NCBI GenBank assembly: GCA_043781855.1
Contig: JAYWBB010000112.1
Span: 19,834 to 83,833 of the forward strand
DNA: 64,000 nucleotides
Direction: 5' to 3'
Origin: Nevskia sp043781855
Lineage (GTDB): Bacteria > Pseudomonadota > Gammaproteobacteria > Nevskiales > Nevskiaceae
Position 1 is the stretch's first letter. Every line of letters starts with the position of its first letter. Positions 33,584 to 42,748 of the stretch are shown here, in pieces. The notes beneath the pieces are model-generated. The model searched no databases. It was not told where the DNA came from and saw nothing but the letters and a program-made list of their open reading frames with translations. The translations under genes were made by a program, and so were the position numbers.

Positions 33584-34584
33584 GCCTTCTGAGCTTTATC
33601 CCTCCAGCACTGCTGGACATTCTGATCGAGGTCGTCAAAGGCCTCATCATCCTGTTCGGCATGGTCATCGTGGCGGCACTGCTGATCTGGGTCGAGCGCC
33701 GCATGCTGGGCCTGTGGCAGGACCGCTACGGCCCGAACCGCGTCGGTCCGTTCGGCATCCTTCAAGTCGTCGCCGACATGGTCAAGATCTTCTTCAAGGA
33801 AGATTGGGTACCGCCGTTCGTCGACAAGCCGACCTTCATCATCGCGCCGATGATCGCGATGGGCACGCTGATGCTCGCGTTCATTCTGGTGCCGATCACG
33901 CCGACCTGGGGTGTTGCGCCCGACCTCGGCATCGGCGTGCTGTTCTTCCTGGCGATCGCCGGCATCGAGGTCTATGCGGTGATGCTCGGCGGCTGGTCGT
34001 CGAACTCCAAGTACTCACTGCTCGGCGGTCTGCGCTCGGCCGCACAGATGGTGTCGTACGAAGTGTTCATGGGCATCGCACTGATGGGTGTGGTCATGCT
34101 GACCGGCTCGTTTTCGCTGACCAGGATCGTCGAATACCAGGGCACGCACGGCTGGTTCATCCTGCCGCAGTTCCTGGGTTTCTGTACCTTCTCGCTGGCT
34201 GCGATCGCGACCGTGCATCGGCATCCCTTCGATCTTCCCGAAGCCGAGCAGGAACTCGCGGCCGGTTATCACACCGAATACTCGGGCATGAAATTCGGCA
34301 TGTTCATGGTCGCCGAGTACGTTGGCGTGATCCTGATCTCGGCATTGCTGGTGACGCTGTTCTTTGGCGGCTGGCATGGACCGGGTGCGGCGACCAGCGG
34401 CGTGCTCGCGCTGCTCTGGTTCACCGTGAAGACACTTTTCTTCATTGTGATCTTCATCCTGCTGCGCGCCGCCCTGCCCCGCCCGCGCTACGACCAGGTC
34501 ATGGGCGCCGGCTGGAAATTCTGCCTGCCCGTGGCCGTCATCAACCTGCTCGGAACGGGCGCCTACGTGCTCGCGTATCCGTAG
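33580..34584 (+). CDS. nuoH: NADH-quinone oxidoreductase subunit H
   Basis: NuoH, 334 residues, about eight membrane helices; it forms the quinone chamber with NuoB and NuoD. Family marks: WVERRMLGLWQDRYGPNRVG near the N-terminus, the acidic loop DLPEAEQELAAGYHTEYSG, and PRPRYDQVMGAGWKFCLP. The ATG overlaps the nuoG stop (ATGA at 33580-33583). Confidence 0.96.
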   Translation: MSLLSFIPPALLDILIEVVKGLIILFGMVIVAALLIWVERRMLGLWQDRYGPNRVGPFGILQVVADMVKIFFKEDWVPPFVDKPTFIIAPMIAMGTLMLAFILVPITPTWGVAPDLGIGVLFFLAIAGIEVYAVMLGGWSSNSKYSLLGGLRSAAQMVSYEVFMGIALMGVVMLTGSFSLTRIVEYQGTHGWFILPQFLGFCTFSLAAIATVHRHPFDLPEAEQELAAGYHTEYSGMKFGMFMVAEYVGVILISALLVTLFFGGWHGPGAATSGVLALLWFTVKTLFFIVIFILLRAALPRPRYDQVMGAGWKFCLPVAVINLLGTGAYVLAYP

Positions 34585-34594
34585 AAGACAGACC

Positions 34595-35131
34595 ATGAAA
34601 GACATCCTCAGCGGCATCTGGAGCAATCTGCGCAGCATGGGCATGGTGTTCATGCATTCTTTTCGCAAGCGCGACACGCTGATGTACCCGGAAGTGCCGA
34701 TCTACGTGCCGCCGCGCTACCGCGGCCGCATCGTGCTGACGCGCGATCCCGACGGCGAAGAGCGTTGTGTCGCCTGCAACCTCTGTGCGGCGGCCTGCCC
34801 GGTCGGCTGCATCTCCCTGCAGAAAGCCGAGACCCCCGACGGCCGCTGGTATCCCGAGTTCTTCCGTATCAACTTCTCGCGCTGCATCTTCTGCGGCTAC
34901 TGCGAGGAAGCCTGCCCGACCAACGCGATCCAGCTGACGCCGGACTACGAACTTGGCGAGTATCGGCGCCAGGACCTGGTGTACGAGAAGGAACACTTGC
35001 AGATTGCCGGCACCGGCAAGTATCACGACTACAACTTCTATCGCGTGGCAGGCATGGCGATCGCGGGGAAACCGAAGGGCGCGGCGGCCAACGAGGCGCA
35101 GCCGGTCGACGTCAAGAGCCTGCTGCCGTAA
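34595..35131 (+). CDS. nuoI: NADH-quinone oxidoreductase subunit I
   Basis: NuoI, 178 residues, an 8Fe ferredoxin-like subunit. Two CxxCxxCxxxCP motifs are seen: CVACNLCAAACP and CIFCGYCEEACP, carrying clusters N6a and N6b. The N-terminal amphipathic part (SGIWSNLRSMGMVFMHSF) contacts the membrane arm. It lies 10 bp after nuoH. Confidence 0.96.
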   Translation: MKDILSGIWSNLRSMGMVFMHSFRKRDTLMYPEVPIYVPPRYRGRIVLTRDPDGEERCVACNLCAAACPVGCISLQKAETPDGRWYPEFFRINFSRCIFCGYCEEACPTNAIQLTPDYELGEYRRQDLVYEKEHLQIAGTGKYHDYNFYRVAGMAIAGKPKGAAANEAQPVDVKSLLP

Positions 35132-35154
35132 TCAAGGATCGGGGAAACAGGAAC

Positions 35155-35646
35155 GTGGAATTCGCCTTCTATCTTGCTGCGGTCGCTGCGGTCGTCTCGA
35201 CCGTGCTCGCGGTGACCAATACCAATCCGGTGCATGCGCTGCTGTACCTGATCGTCTCGCTGCTGTCGGTGGCCATGGTGTTCTTCGCGATCGGCGCGCC
35301 GTTTGCCGGCATTCTCGAGGTCATCGTCTATGCCGGTGCGATCATGGTGCTGTTCGTGTTCGTGGTGATGATGCTGAACCTCGGGCAGGCCGCAGTCGAT
35401 CAGGAGCGCCGCTGGCTGACGCCCCGCATCTGGGCCGGCCCGACCGCGATTTCCGCCGTGCTGATGTTCGAGATGGTGCGCGTGCTTTCGCCGCAGAGTG
35501 CCGCGCATCCGATCGGCGGCGGGACCATCGACGCGCGCGTCGTCGGCATCGCGCTGTTCGGGCCTTATCTGCTGGTCGTGGAGCTGGCCTCCATGCTGCT
35601 GCTGGCCGCGCTGGTCGCCGCATTCCACCTCGGTCGTCAAGACTGA
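35155..35646 (+). CDS. nuoJ: NADH-quinone oxidoreductase subunit J
   Basis: NuoJ, 163 residues, five membrane helices, from the GTG at 35155 (MEFAFYLAAVAAVVSTVLAV) with AGGAAC just upstream; the frame continues upstream only as shadow of nuoI. Family marks: TNTNPVHALLYLIVSLLSVA, GILEVIVYAGAIMVLFVFVV and MMLNLG. It lies 23 bp after nuoI and 13 bp before nuoK. Confidence 0.95.
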   Translation: MEFAFYLAAVAAVVSTVLAVTNTNPVHALLYLIVSLLSVAMVFFAIGAPFAGILEVIVYAGAIMVLFVFVVMMLNLGQAAVDQERRWLTPRIWAGPTAISAVLMFEMVRVLSPQSAAHPIGGGTIDARVVGIALFGPYLLVVELASMLLLAALVAAFHLGRQD

Positions 35647-35659
35647 CGCAATCAACGAC

Positions 35660-35980
35660 ATGAACGACGCTCTTGCCACCGTACCGCTGGAACACGCGCT
35701 GATCCTTGCCGGCGTGCTGTTCTCGCTCGGCCTGCTCGGCATTCTGGTGCGCCGAAACATCCTGTTCGTGCTGATGTCGATCGAAATCATGATGAACGCC
35801 GCCGCGCTCGCGTTCGTGGCGTCTGGCAGCCGCTGGGGGCAGGCGGATGGCCAGATCATGTTCATCCTGATCCTGACGCTCGCCGCAGCGGAGGCCAGTG
35901 TCGGTCTGGCTCTGGTGCTTCAGCTCTATCGCCGGTTCGAAACGCTTGATACCGATGCTGCTTCCGAGATGAAAGGATGA
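35660..35980 (+). CDS. nuoK: NADH-quinone oxidoreductase subunit K
   Basis: NuoK, 106 residues, three membrane helices with the conserved glutamates used in proton translocation (MSIEIMMNAAALAF and AAAEASVGLALVLQLYRRF). Start MNDALATVPLEHALILAGVL. Its TGA overlaps an ATG (ATGA) that opens a 40-codon ORF running through repeat copy B; that ORF stops at 36099, before nuoL. Confidence 0.95.
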   Translation: MNDALATVPLEHALILAGVLFSLGLLGILVRRNILFVLMSIEIMMNAAALAFVASGSRWGQADGQIMFILILTLAAAEASVGLALVLQLYRRFETLDTDAASEMKG

Positions 35981-35984
35981 GACG

Positions 35985-36113
35985 GCAGTTTCCAGTTGTT
36001 AGTTGCCAGTTGTTAGTTACAACAGCTTGTGCTCGCCCAGGGTTGAGGCTTTCGGGCGGATGCACGCTGGCTTCGTCTTCTCTGGAAACTAACAACTAGA
36101 AACTGGAAACTGC
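35985..36113. repeat. TTTCCAG palindromic repeat, copy B (nuoK-nuoL)
   Basis: Occupies almost the whole 135 bp nuoK-nuoL spacer. Terminal inverted repeats are perfect for 13 bases: GCAGTTTCCAGTT at 35985-35997 and AACTGGAAACTGC at 36101-36113, with further matching GTTGTTAGTT / AACTAACAAC blocks inside. The core holds GCTGGCTTCGTCTTCTCTGG (36065-36084), whose GCTGGCTTCGTCTT is shared with copy C. The right end lies 2 bases before the nuoL ATG, with GGA at 8 bases before it. A 40-codon ORF (35977-36099) overlapping the nuoK stop runs through it. Confidence 0.85.
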
Positions 36114-36115
36114 TT

Positions 36116-38032
36116 ATGTTCGATCTGCTCTTCATCGTTTTCCTCGCACCGCTGCTCGGCTTCCTCACGCTGGCAATCGGCCGCGGCAAGCTGTCGGACA
36201 ACGTTTCGGCGGCGATCGGCGTCGGCTCGGTCGGCATCTCCGCGCTGGTCACGGCGCTGATCGGCTTCCAGTTCCTGACCCATCCCCCCGAAGGCGGCGT
36301 GTTCACGCAGACACTGTGGACGTGGATCGACGTCGGCCGCTTCGCACCGAAATTCGCGCTGCGCCTCGACGGCCTCAGCCTGACGATGATGGGCGTGATC
36401 ACGGGCGTGGGCTTCATGATCCACCTGTTCGCCTCGTGGTACATGCGCGGCGACGAGAGTTACGGCCGCTTCTTTTCGTACATGAATTTCTTCGTCACGA
36501 GCATGCTGTTCCTGGTGCTCGGCGACAACCTGCTGTTCCTTTACTTTGGCTGGGAAGGGGTCGGCCTTGCCTCCTATCTGCTGATCGGCTTCTGGTACAA
36601 GAACCCCGAGAACGGCGCGGCAGCGCGCAAGGCTTTCGTGGTCACGCGCGTCGGCGACACCTTCATGGCGATCGGCCTGTTCATTCTGTTCCGCGATCTC
36701 GGCACGCTGGAAATCCAGCCGCTGATGGCCGCCGCCCAGCAGCACTACACGCCGGGCTCGTCGCAGATCACGGCAATTGCACTGCTCTTGCTCGGCGGTG
36801 CGGTCGGCAAGTCCGCACAGTTGCCGTTACAGACCTGGCTCCCGGATGCGATGGCCGGCCCCACGCCCGTCTCCGCGCTGATCCATGCGGCAACCATGGT
36901 CACGGCGGGCGTTTACCTGATTGCGCGCACGCACGTGATCTTCGAGCTGTCGCCATTCGCGCTGTCGATGGTCGGGTTGACCGGCGCGGCGACACTGCTG
37001 ATCGCCGGCTTCACCGCACTGATGCAGACCGACATCAAGCGCGTACTGGCGTACTCGACGATGAGCCAGATCGGCTACATGTTCCTGGCACTTGGCGCGG
37101 GCGCCTGGAGCGCCGGCATTTTCCACCTGATGACGCATGCTTTCTTCAAAGCCTTGCTGTTCTTATCGAGCGGCAGCGTGATCCTGGCCTGCCACCACGA
37201 GCAGGACATGTTCCGCATGGGCGGACTGCGCAAGCACATCCCGTTCGTGTTCGCGTGCATGCTGATCGGCACGCTGGCGCTGACCGCGTTCCCCTTCACG
37301 TCCGGCTACTACTCGAAGGACGAGATTCTCAACGAGGCTTACGCCAATGGCCATCACGGCCTCTGGCTGGCTGGCGTGGTCGGTGCGTTCCTGACCGGCG
37401 TCTACAGCTTCCGCCTGATCTTCATCACCTTCTTTGGCCCGGAACGCTGGCGCAAGCCCGCGCATCAGGCTCATGGTCATGACGATCACGGCGCTGACCA
37501 CGGCTTGGGTCCCAAGGATAATCCGCACGGCGCGCGCACGCTCGACCACCACATTCCGCTGGCCGTGCTGATGATCCTCGCGGTCGTTGGCGGCTTGATC
37601 CACCTGCCGCTGGCCGGCGTCCTGCCGCCTGCGCACGCGGAGGCAGGCGGCGAGCATTTGCCGGCGCTCATCGAGCACCTGCCGCTGATCGTCTCGCTGC
37701 TCGGCATCGCGCTGTCCTGGTTCCTGTTCCTGAAGAATCCACAGATTCCAGCCGCCCTTGCCCGTCATCCGGCTACCGCCTGGCTCGGCCGCTTCTGGCA
37801 CTCTGCGTTCGGCTTCGACTGGCTCTATGACCGGATCTTCGTGAAGCCCTTCCTCGGCTTCGTTCACATCAATCGCAAGGACGGCTTCGACATCGCCATC
37901 ATGAGCGTCACCCTGCCGCTGAACTGGCTCAACGGCCTGCTGGCACGCACGCAGACCGGCCAGATCCGCTGGTACGCCGCGAGTGTCGCCGGCGGCGCGG
38001 TGCTCATCATCGCCATGGTGGCATTGTCATGA
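36116..38032 (+). CDS. nuoL: NADH-quinone oxidoreductase subunit L
   Basis: NuoL, 638 residues, antiporter-like proton-pumping subunit with about 16 membrane helices and the long lateral helix near the C-terminus. Marks: WEGVGLASYLLIGFWYKNP with the key Glu, GKSAQLPLQTWLPDAMAGPT, and LAYSTMSQIGYMFLALGAG. A His-rich loop (HQAHGHDDHGADHG) lies at about residue 452-466. It follows repeat copy B and its stop overlaps the nuoM ATG (ATGA). Confidence 0.97.
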   Translation: MFDLLFIVFLAPLLGFLTLAIGRGKLSDNVSAAIGVGSVGISALVTALIGFQFLTHPPEGGVFTQTLWTWIDVGRFAPKFALRLDGLSLTMMGVITGVGFMIHLFASWYMRGDESYGRFFSYMNFFVTSMLFLVLGDNLLFLYFGWEGVGLASYLLIGFWYKNPENGAAARKAFVVTRVGDTFMAIGLFILFRDLGTLEIQPLMAAAQQHYTPGSSQITAIALLLLGGAVGKSAQLPLQTWLPDAMAGPTPVSALIHAATMVTAGVYLIARTHVIFELSPFALSMVGLTGAATLLIAGFTALMQTDIKRVLAYSTMSQIGYMFLALGAGAWSAGIFHLMTHAFFKALLFLSSGSVILACHHEQDMFRMGGLRKHIPFVFACMLIGTLALTAFPFTSGYYSKDEILNEAYANGHHGLWLAGVVGAFLTGVYSFRLIFITFFGPERWRKPAHQAHGHDDHGADHGLGPKDNPHGARTLDHHIPLAVLMILAVVGGLIHLPLAGVLPPAHAEAGGEHLPALIEHLPLIVSLLGIALSWFLFLKNPQIPAALARHPATAWLGRFWHSAFGFDWLYDRIFVKPFLGFVHINRKDGFDIAIMSVTLPLNWLNGLLARTQTGQIRWYAASVAGGAVLIIAMVALS

Positions 38033-39591
38033 GCTTGGGCATGAATTCGGGCGTAATCCTGGTCTGGCTGTTCCTGATTCCCTTCATCGGCGGCTTCCTG
38101 TGCTGGCAGGGCGAGCGCTTCGGGCGCCGCTTCCCGCGCTGGGTCGCGCTGATCACGATGCTGATCGTGATGGCGCTGTCGATCCACCTCTGGCTGACCG
38201 GCGATTACTCCCTCACCTTGCTCGGCAAGAACCCGCACTGGGTGGTCGAGTACAAAGCCGCGTGGATTCCCCGCCTCGGCATCAGCTTCCATCTCGCGCT
38301 CGACGGCATCTCGATGCTGCTGATCCTGCTGACCGGCCTGATCGGCGTGCTCGCCGTCGCCTGCTCGTGGAACGAGGTACAGCGCAACGTCGGCTTTTTC
38401 CATCTGAACCTGTTGTGGAATCTCGGCGGCGTCATCGGCATCTTCCTGGCGATGGATCTTTTCCTGTTCTTCTTCTTCTGGGAAATGATGCTGGTGCCGA
38501 TGTACTTCCTGATCGCGCTCTGGGGCCACAACATTCCCGGCGGCAAGGGGCGCATCTTCGCGGCAACCAAGTTCTTCATCTTCACCCAGGCCAGCGGCCT
38601 GATCATGCTGCTGTCGATCCTGGGCCTGGTGTTCGTGCATTACTCGGCGACCGGCGTGTTGACGTTCGACTATGCCGATCTTCTGCACACGCCGATGAGT
38701 GCGACGACCGAGTGGTGGCTGATGCTCGGCTTCTTCGTCGCGTTCGCGGTCAAGATGCCGGTCGTGCCGCTGCATAGCTGGCTGCCGGACGCGCACTCGC
38801 AGGCGCCCACCGCCGGCTCGGTCGATCTGGCCGGCATTCTTCTGAAGACCGCCGCCTACGGCATCCTGCGCTTCGGCATTCCGCTGTTCCCGCACGCCTC
38901 CTTGCAGATTGCACCGTTCGCGATGTGGCTCGGCGTGCTCGGCATCGTCTACGGCGCTGTGCTCGCGTACTCGCAGACCGACATCAAACGCTTCGTCGCC
39001 TACACCTCGATCTCGCACATGGGCTTCGTGCTGATTGGCCTTTACGCCGGTACCGAACAGGCGCTGCAGGGCGTCATCATGCAGATGCTCGCGCACGGTA
39101 TTTCGGCTGGCGCCTTGTTCATCCTCTGCGGCGAAATCTACGAGCGCCTGCATACCCGCGATCTGCGCGAGATGGGTGGCCTCTGGTCGCGCCTGCCTTA
39201 TCTGCCGCCCATCGCGATGTTCTTCACGGCGGCGTCGCTCGGCCTGCCGGGTCTCGGCAACTTCGTCGGCGAGTTCCTGGTGCTGGTCGGAACCTTCCCG
39301 GTCGCGCCGGTCGTCGCGATGTTCGCTGCCACCGGCCTGATCCTCGCGGCGACCTACTCGCTGTGGCTGATGCAGCGCGCGTTCTACGGTCCGGCGCAGA
39401 GCGAGGAAAAGCTGCGCGACCTCAACGGCCGCGAGCTGGCGACGATGATCAGCCTCATGGCGATCCTGCTCTGGCTCGGCATCTACCCGCAGCCGGTACT
39501 CGACGCGACGCGCGCGCCGATGGCCGCAGTGCAGGCGATCTACGAGGCCGCCAAATCGGAAGCCGCAGTCGTCGCAGGAGTCACCCCATGA
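38029..39591 (+). CDS. nuoM: NADH-quinone oxidoreductase subunit M
   Basis: NuoM, 520 residues, antiporter-like subunit with about 14 helices. Marks: FFFWEMMLVPMYFLIALWG with the essential Glu, KMPVVPLHSWLPDAHSQAPT, and VAYTSISHMGFVLIGLYAG. Starts MSLGMNSGVILVWLFLIPF; ATG overlaps the nuoL stop and its own stop overlaps the nuoN ATG (ATGA at 39588-39591). Confidence 0.97.
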   Translation: MSLGMNSGVILVWLFLIPFIGGFLCWQGERFGRRFPRWVALITMLIVMALSIHLWLTGDYSLTLLGKNPHWVVEYKAAWIPRLGISFHLALDGISMLLILLTGLIGVLAVACSWNEVQRNVGFFHLNLLWNLGGVIGIFLAMDLFLFFFFWEMMLVPMYFLIALWGHNIPGGKGRIFAATKFFIFTQASGLIMLLSILGLVFVHYSATGVLTFDYADLLHTPMSATTEWWLMLGFFVAFAVKMPVVPLHSWLPDAHSQAPTAGSVDLAGILLKTAAYGILRFGIPLFPHASLQIAPFAMWLGVLGIVYGAVLAYSQTDIKRFVAYTSISHMGFVLIGLYAGTEQALQGVIMQMLAHGISAGALFILCGEIYERLHTRDLREMGGLWSRLPYLPPIAMFFTAASLGLPGLGNFVGEFLVLVGTFPVAPVVAMFAATGLILAATYSLWLMQRAFYGPAQSEEKLRDLNGRELATMISLMAILLWLGIYPQPVLDATRAPMAAVQAIYEAAKSEAAVVAGVTP

Positions 39592-41036
39592 CCCGCGAAC
39601 AACTGCTGGCGCTGCTGCCGATCCTGTTCACCAGCGCGACCATCATCTGGGTGATGACCGCCATCGCGATCAAGCGTCACCACTGGTGGAACGCGACGTT
39701 CTCGGTGGTCGGCCTCAATCTCGCGATGTTCTCCTGCGTCATCGCCTACCAGGTCTCGCCGCAGTTCGTCACGCCCTTGCTGGTCGTCGACGGCTTCGGC
39801 TGCTTCTACATGGCGCTGGTGCTGGCGACCGCACTGGCAACCGCGACGCTCTGCCACGCCTACATGGAAGGCTACGAAGGCAACAAGGAAGAGGTCTACC
39901 TGCTGCTGACGCTGTCCGCGCTCGGCGGCATCGTGCTGGTCTGCGCTCGGCACTTCGCCACGTTCTTCATCGGTCTCGAACTGCTGTCGTTGCCGCTGTA
40001 CGGTCTTATCGGGTATCTGGTGAAGGAGCGCCGTTCGCTCGAAGCGAGCATGAAATATCTGGTGCTGTCGGCGGTCGCCTCGGCCTTCATCCTGTTCGGC
40101 ATGGCGCTCGTGTATTCGCAAACCGGCGCGCTCGGCTTCGCCGAAATCGGCAATCGCCTCGCGGCGGTCGGCGACTCCGGTTATACGGTTCTCGTGGTCG
40201 GCGGCGGCATGATCCTGGTCGGCGTCTGCTTCAAGCTTTCGCTCGCACCGTTCCACCTGTGGACGCCGGATGTCTACGAGGGCGCGCCCGCGCCGGTCGC
40301 CGCGTATCTCGCAACCGCTTCCAAGGTCGCGGTGTTCGCGGTGCTGTTGCGCTACTTCGTCGAGGCACAGGCTTACCACTACGCCTCGCTGCTCGACGTG
40401 CTGAGCGCGGTCGCCATCGTCTCCATCGTCGTCGGCAACCTGCTCGCGTTGATGCAGGACAATCTCAAGCGCCTGCTCGCCTACTCGTCGATCGCCCACT
40501 TCGGTTATCTGCTGGTCGCATTCATCGCGGCGGGCCCGCTGGCCGTCGAAGCCGTCGGCGTCTACTTGCTGACCTATGTCGTCACGACGCTCGCGGCCTT
40601 CGGTGTCATCACGCTGATGTCGAGCCCGTACAAGGAACACGATGCCGACATGCTCTGGGACTACCGCGGTCTGTTCTGGCGTCGCCCGAACCTTACGGCG
40701 ATCCTGACGGTGTCGCTGCTGTCGCTGGCCGGCATTCCGCTGACGGCCGGTTTCATCGGCAAGTTCTATGCGATCGCGGCGGGTGTCGAGAAGCGGCTCT
40801 GGGTATTGCTGGCAGCGGTGATCTTCGGCAGCGCGATTGGCCTGTTCTACTACCTGCGCGCGATGGTAGCGCTCTACCTGCGCACGCCGTGGGTCCGCAA
40901 GTACGGCGCCCCGCTCGGTTGGGCACAGGGCACGGGCGGCGCGATGGTCATCGTGCTGATGGTCATGATGCTGGTACTCGGCATCTATCCGACACCGTTC
41001 ATCTTCCTGATCCGGCATGCGCCGCTCGTGCACTGA
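39588..41036 (+). CDS. nuoN: NADH-quinone oxidoreductase subunit N
   Basis: NuoN, 482 residues, third antiporter-like subunit. Start MTREQLLALLPILFTSATII; the longer open frame upstream is shadow of nuoM. Marks: FIGLELLSLPLYGLIGY, KLSLAPFHLWTPDVYEGAPA and LLAYSSIAHFGYLLVAFIA. Last gene of the nuo operon, followed by a strong bidirectional terminator. Confidence 0.97.
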   Translation: MTREQLLALLPILFTSATIIWVMTAIAIKRHHWWNATFSVVGLNLAMFSCVIAYQVSPQFVTPLLVVDGFGCFYMALVLATALATATLCHAYMEGYEGNKEEVYLLLTLSALGGIVLVCARHFATFFIGLELLSLPLYGLIGYLVKERRSLEASMKYLVLSAVASAFILFGMALVYSQTGALGFAEIGNRLAAVGDSGYTVLVVGGGMILVGVCFKLSLAPFHLWTPDVYEGAPAPVAAYLATASKVAVFAVLLRYFVEAQAYHYASLLDVLSAVAIVSIVVGNLLALMQDNLKRLLAYSSIAHFGYLLVAFIAAGPLAVEAVGVYLLTYVVTTLAAFGVITLMSSPYKEHDADMLWDYRGLFWRRPNLTAILTVSLLSLAGIPLTAGFIGKFYAIAAGVEKRLWVLLAAVIFGSAIGLFYYLRAMVALYLRTPWVRKYGAPLGWAQGTGGAMVIVLMVMMLVLGIYPTPFIFLIRHAPLVH

Positions 41037-41063
41037 GCCGGCTTGTCTGCGGCAGTGAGCTGA

Positions 41064-41100
41064 AACGAAAACGGCCGCCTTCAGGGCGGCCGTTTTCGTT
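41064..41100. terminator. Bidirectional terminator between nuoN and the PfkB kinase gene
   Basis: A perfect 16 bp stem (AACGAAAACGGCCGCC paired with its complement at 41085-41100) with a five-base loop TTCAG. The A and T runs inside the stem give each strand a T-rich 3' side. It lies 27 bases after nuoN and 11 bases after the stop of the convergent kinase gene, so it probably ends both transcripts. Confidence 0.9.
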
Positions 41101-41110
41101 GTGCGCTGCT

Positions 41111-42052
41111 TCAAGCGAGATCGTAGCGGAACTCCTTCTTGAAGCGCGCGCGGAACTGTTCGGGCGTCAGGAAATGGTTCTGCGGGCCTGGCCGCTCGAT
41201 CTTCACCGCACCGAGCAGCGAGGCGACGCGGCCGGTGGTTTCCCAGTCGAGGCCGTTGAGCAGGCCGTAGAGCAGACCGCCGCGATAGGCGTCACCGCAG
41301 CCGGTCGGATCGGCCAGCGAATGCGCCGACGCGGTCGGAATCTCGTACGTCTTGCCGTTCGCGTAAATGTTCGAGCCCTTGCCGCCGCGCGTGACGATCA
41401 ATGCGTCGACGCGATCCGCGATCTCCTTCAGGCTCCAGCCGGTGCGCGTCATCAGTACCTCCGACTCGTAGTCGTTGACCGCGAGATACGTCGCCTTCTC
41501 GATGAAATCCTTCAAATCGTCGCCACCGAACATCGGCAGCCCCTGACCCGGATCGAAGATGAACGGCAGGCCGGCTTCGGCGAACTGCGTGGCGTGCAGC
41601 ACCATCGCCTCGCGCCCGTCAGGCGAGACCGAGCCGATCTTCACGCCGGCCTTGATCGCCGCGTGGACGTCCTGGGTGTGCGCGAAGCTCATCGCGCCGG
41701 GATGGAACGCAGTGATCTGGTTGTCGTCGAGATCGGTCGTGATGTAGGCCTGCGCCGTGTAAGCCTCGGGCACGGTCTTCACGTACGTGCGCGGGATGCC
41801 GTTTTTATCGAGCCATTCCGAGTAGGTGCCGAAGTCCTTGCCGACCGTCGCCATCGGCAATGCTTCGCCGCCGAGCATCGTCAGGTTATAGGCGATGTTG
41901 CCGGCCGTGCCGCCGAACTCGCGACGCAGTTCCGGCACCAGGAAGGCGACATTCAGGATGTGCACCTTGTCCGGCAAAATTTCGTTCTTGAACTGGCCGG
42001 AGAACACCATGATGGTGTCGAAGGCGAGGGAACCGCAGATGAGGGCTGACAT
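41111..42052 (-). CDS. PfkB-family carbohydrate kinase, probable adenosine kinase
   Basis: A 313-residue ribokinase-fold sugar kinase. The first PfkB signature is in REFGGTAGNIAYNLTMLGGE, and the second with the catalytic Asp is DPTGCGDAYRGGLLYGLLNG. The N-terminus MSALICGSLAFDTIMVFSGQ and AYITTDLDDNQITAFHPGAM are typical of the proteobacterial branch annotated as adenosine kinase; substrate is by family only. It is transcribed towards nuoN and shares its terminator. A PIN/AbrB toxin-antitoxin pair lies 36 bp upstream in the same direction. Confidence 0.85.
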   Translation of the reverse strand: MSALICGSLAFDTIMVFSGQFKNEILPDKVHILNVAFLVPELRREFGGTAGNIAYNLTMLGGEALPMATVGKDFGTYSEWLDKNGIPRTYVKTVPEAYTAQAYITTDLDDNQITAFHPGAMSFAHTQDVHAAIKAGVKIGSVSPDGREAMVLHATQFAEAGLPFIFDPGQGLPMFGGDDLKDFIEKATYLAVNDYESEVLMTRTGWSLKEIADRVDALIVTRGGKGSNIYANGKTYEIPTASAHSLADPTGCGDAYRGGLLYGLLNGLDWETTGRVASLLGAVKIERPGPQNHFLTPEQFRARFKKEFRYDLA

Positions 42053-42088
42053 CTTTTCTCCGTCTGGTTATTTCCTGTTGGAATCGGA

Positions 42089-42469
42089 TCACAAAGCCTG
42101 CGCGCCATCGAGTTTCGCGAGTGTGCGATCAAAAGTGCCGAGTGGCAGGTGACCATTTTTTCGGGCGATCGCAAGCACCATGCAATCCGTGAAACCCAGC
42201 GCCGGCCGCTTCCGATAGTGAGCCAGGGCCGCGCTCACCACTTCGGAATCCTGGATCGCAACGCGATGATTCGAGAGCAGCATTTCGAGTGCATCGGCGA
42301 GTTGTCGATCACCCAGCGAAAACACTGAACTCAGCACCCGGACAGCCTCGGCCAGCACCAGATGAGAAATCCAGATGCCGTTGTCGATGAACGCTTCCGC
42401 CTTCAACAACTGCCGTGCATCGTCCCGCATCACCAGCCGGACGACGACGTTCGTGTCAATCGCGCGCAT
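42089..42469 (-). CDS. PIN-domain toxin (VapC-like)
   Basis: A 126-residue PIN-domain protein, predicted metal-dependent RNase toxin. The acidic active-site residues are visible: Asp5 (MRAIDTNVVVRL), Glu41 (HLVLAEAVRVL), Asp95 (LGFTDCMVLAIA) and Asp114 (GTFDRTLAKL). It overlaps the upstream AbrB-type antitoxin gene by 14 bp, the usual layout of such pairs, and the antitoxin comes first. All catalytic residues are present, so the toxin looks intact. The target RNA cannot be told. Confidence 0.9.
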   Translation of the reverse strand: MRAIDTNVVVRLVMRDDARQLLKAEAFIDNGIWISHLVLAEAVRVLSSVFSLGDRQLADALEMLLSNHRVAIQDSEVVSAALAHYRKRPALGFTDCMVLAIARKNGHLPLGTFDRTLAKLDGAQAL

Positions 42470-42716
42470 GTTTCTTGCGCAGGTACTGCCGTATGCCGCC
42501 CTTCAGTTCCGCAAGGGTCTTGGGCTCGGGCGGTTCAGGAAACAAGACCTTGTGAATGTCCTCGAAGCTGTACTTCCCCGCACGCCGCACCGTGACGTTC
42601 TCGCCTTCTATTTCCCATTCGAGCACCGATCCCGGACCGACTCCAAGCCGCTTCCTCACCGGCGCCGGAACCGACACCTGGCCTTGCGCCGTCAGCTTGG
42701 AAAGAGGCTTGTTCAT
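42456..42716 (-). CDS. AbrB/SpoVT-type antitoxin
   Basis: An 86-residue protein with an N-terminal AbrB/MazE swapped-hairpin DNA-binding domain (LTAQGQVSVPAPVRKRLGV then GSVLEWEIEGENVTVRRAG) and a C-terminal tail (FPEPPEPKTLAELKGGIRQY) likely to bind and block the PIN toxin. It lies directly upstream of the toxin with a 14 bp overlap. A perfect palindrome 17 bases upstream of the ATG is a good candidate autoregulatory operator. Confidence 0.9.
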   Translation of the reverse strand: MNKPLSKLTAQGQVSVPAPVRKRLGVGPGSVLEWEIEGENVTVRRAGKYSFEDIHKVLFPEPPEPKTLAELKGGIRQYLRKKHARD

Positions 42717-42732
42717 GCGCAGTATCGTTCCA

Positions 42733-42748
42733 CATTACCGGGGTAATG
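42733..42748. promoter_or_regulatory. Probable operator of the toxin-antitoxin pair
   Basis: CATTACC-GG-GGTAATG, a perfect 7+7 bp palindrome, 16 bases before the antitoxin ATG. AbrB-type antitoxins bind such palindromes to repress their own operon. The rest of the gap to dgkA (42749-42862) shows nothing else. Confidence 0.6.
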
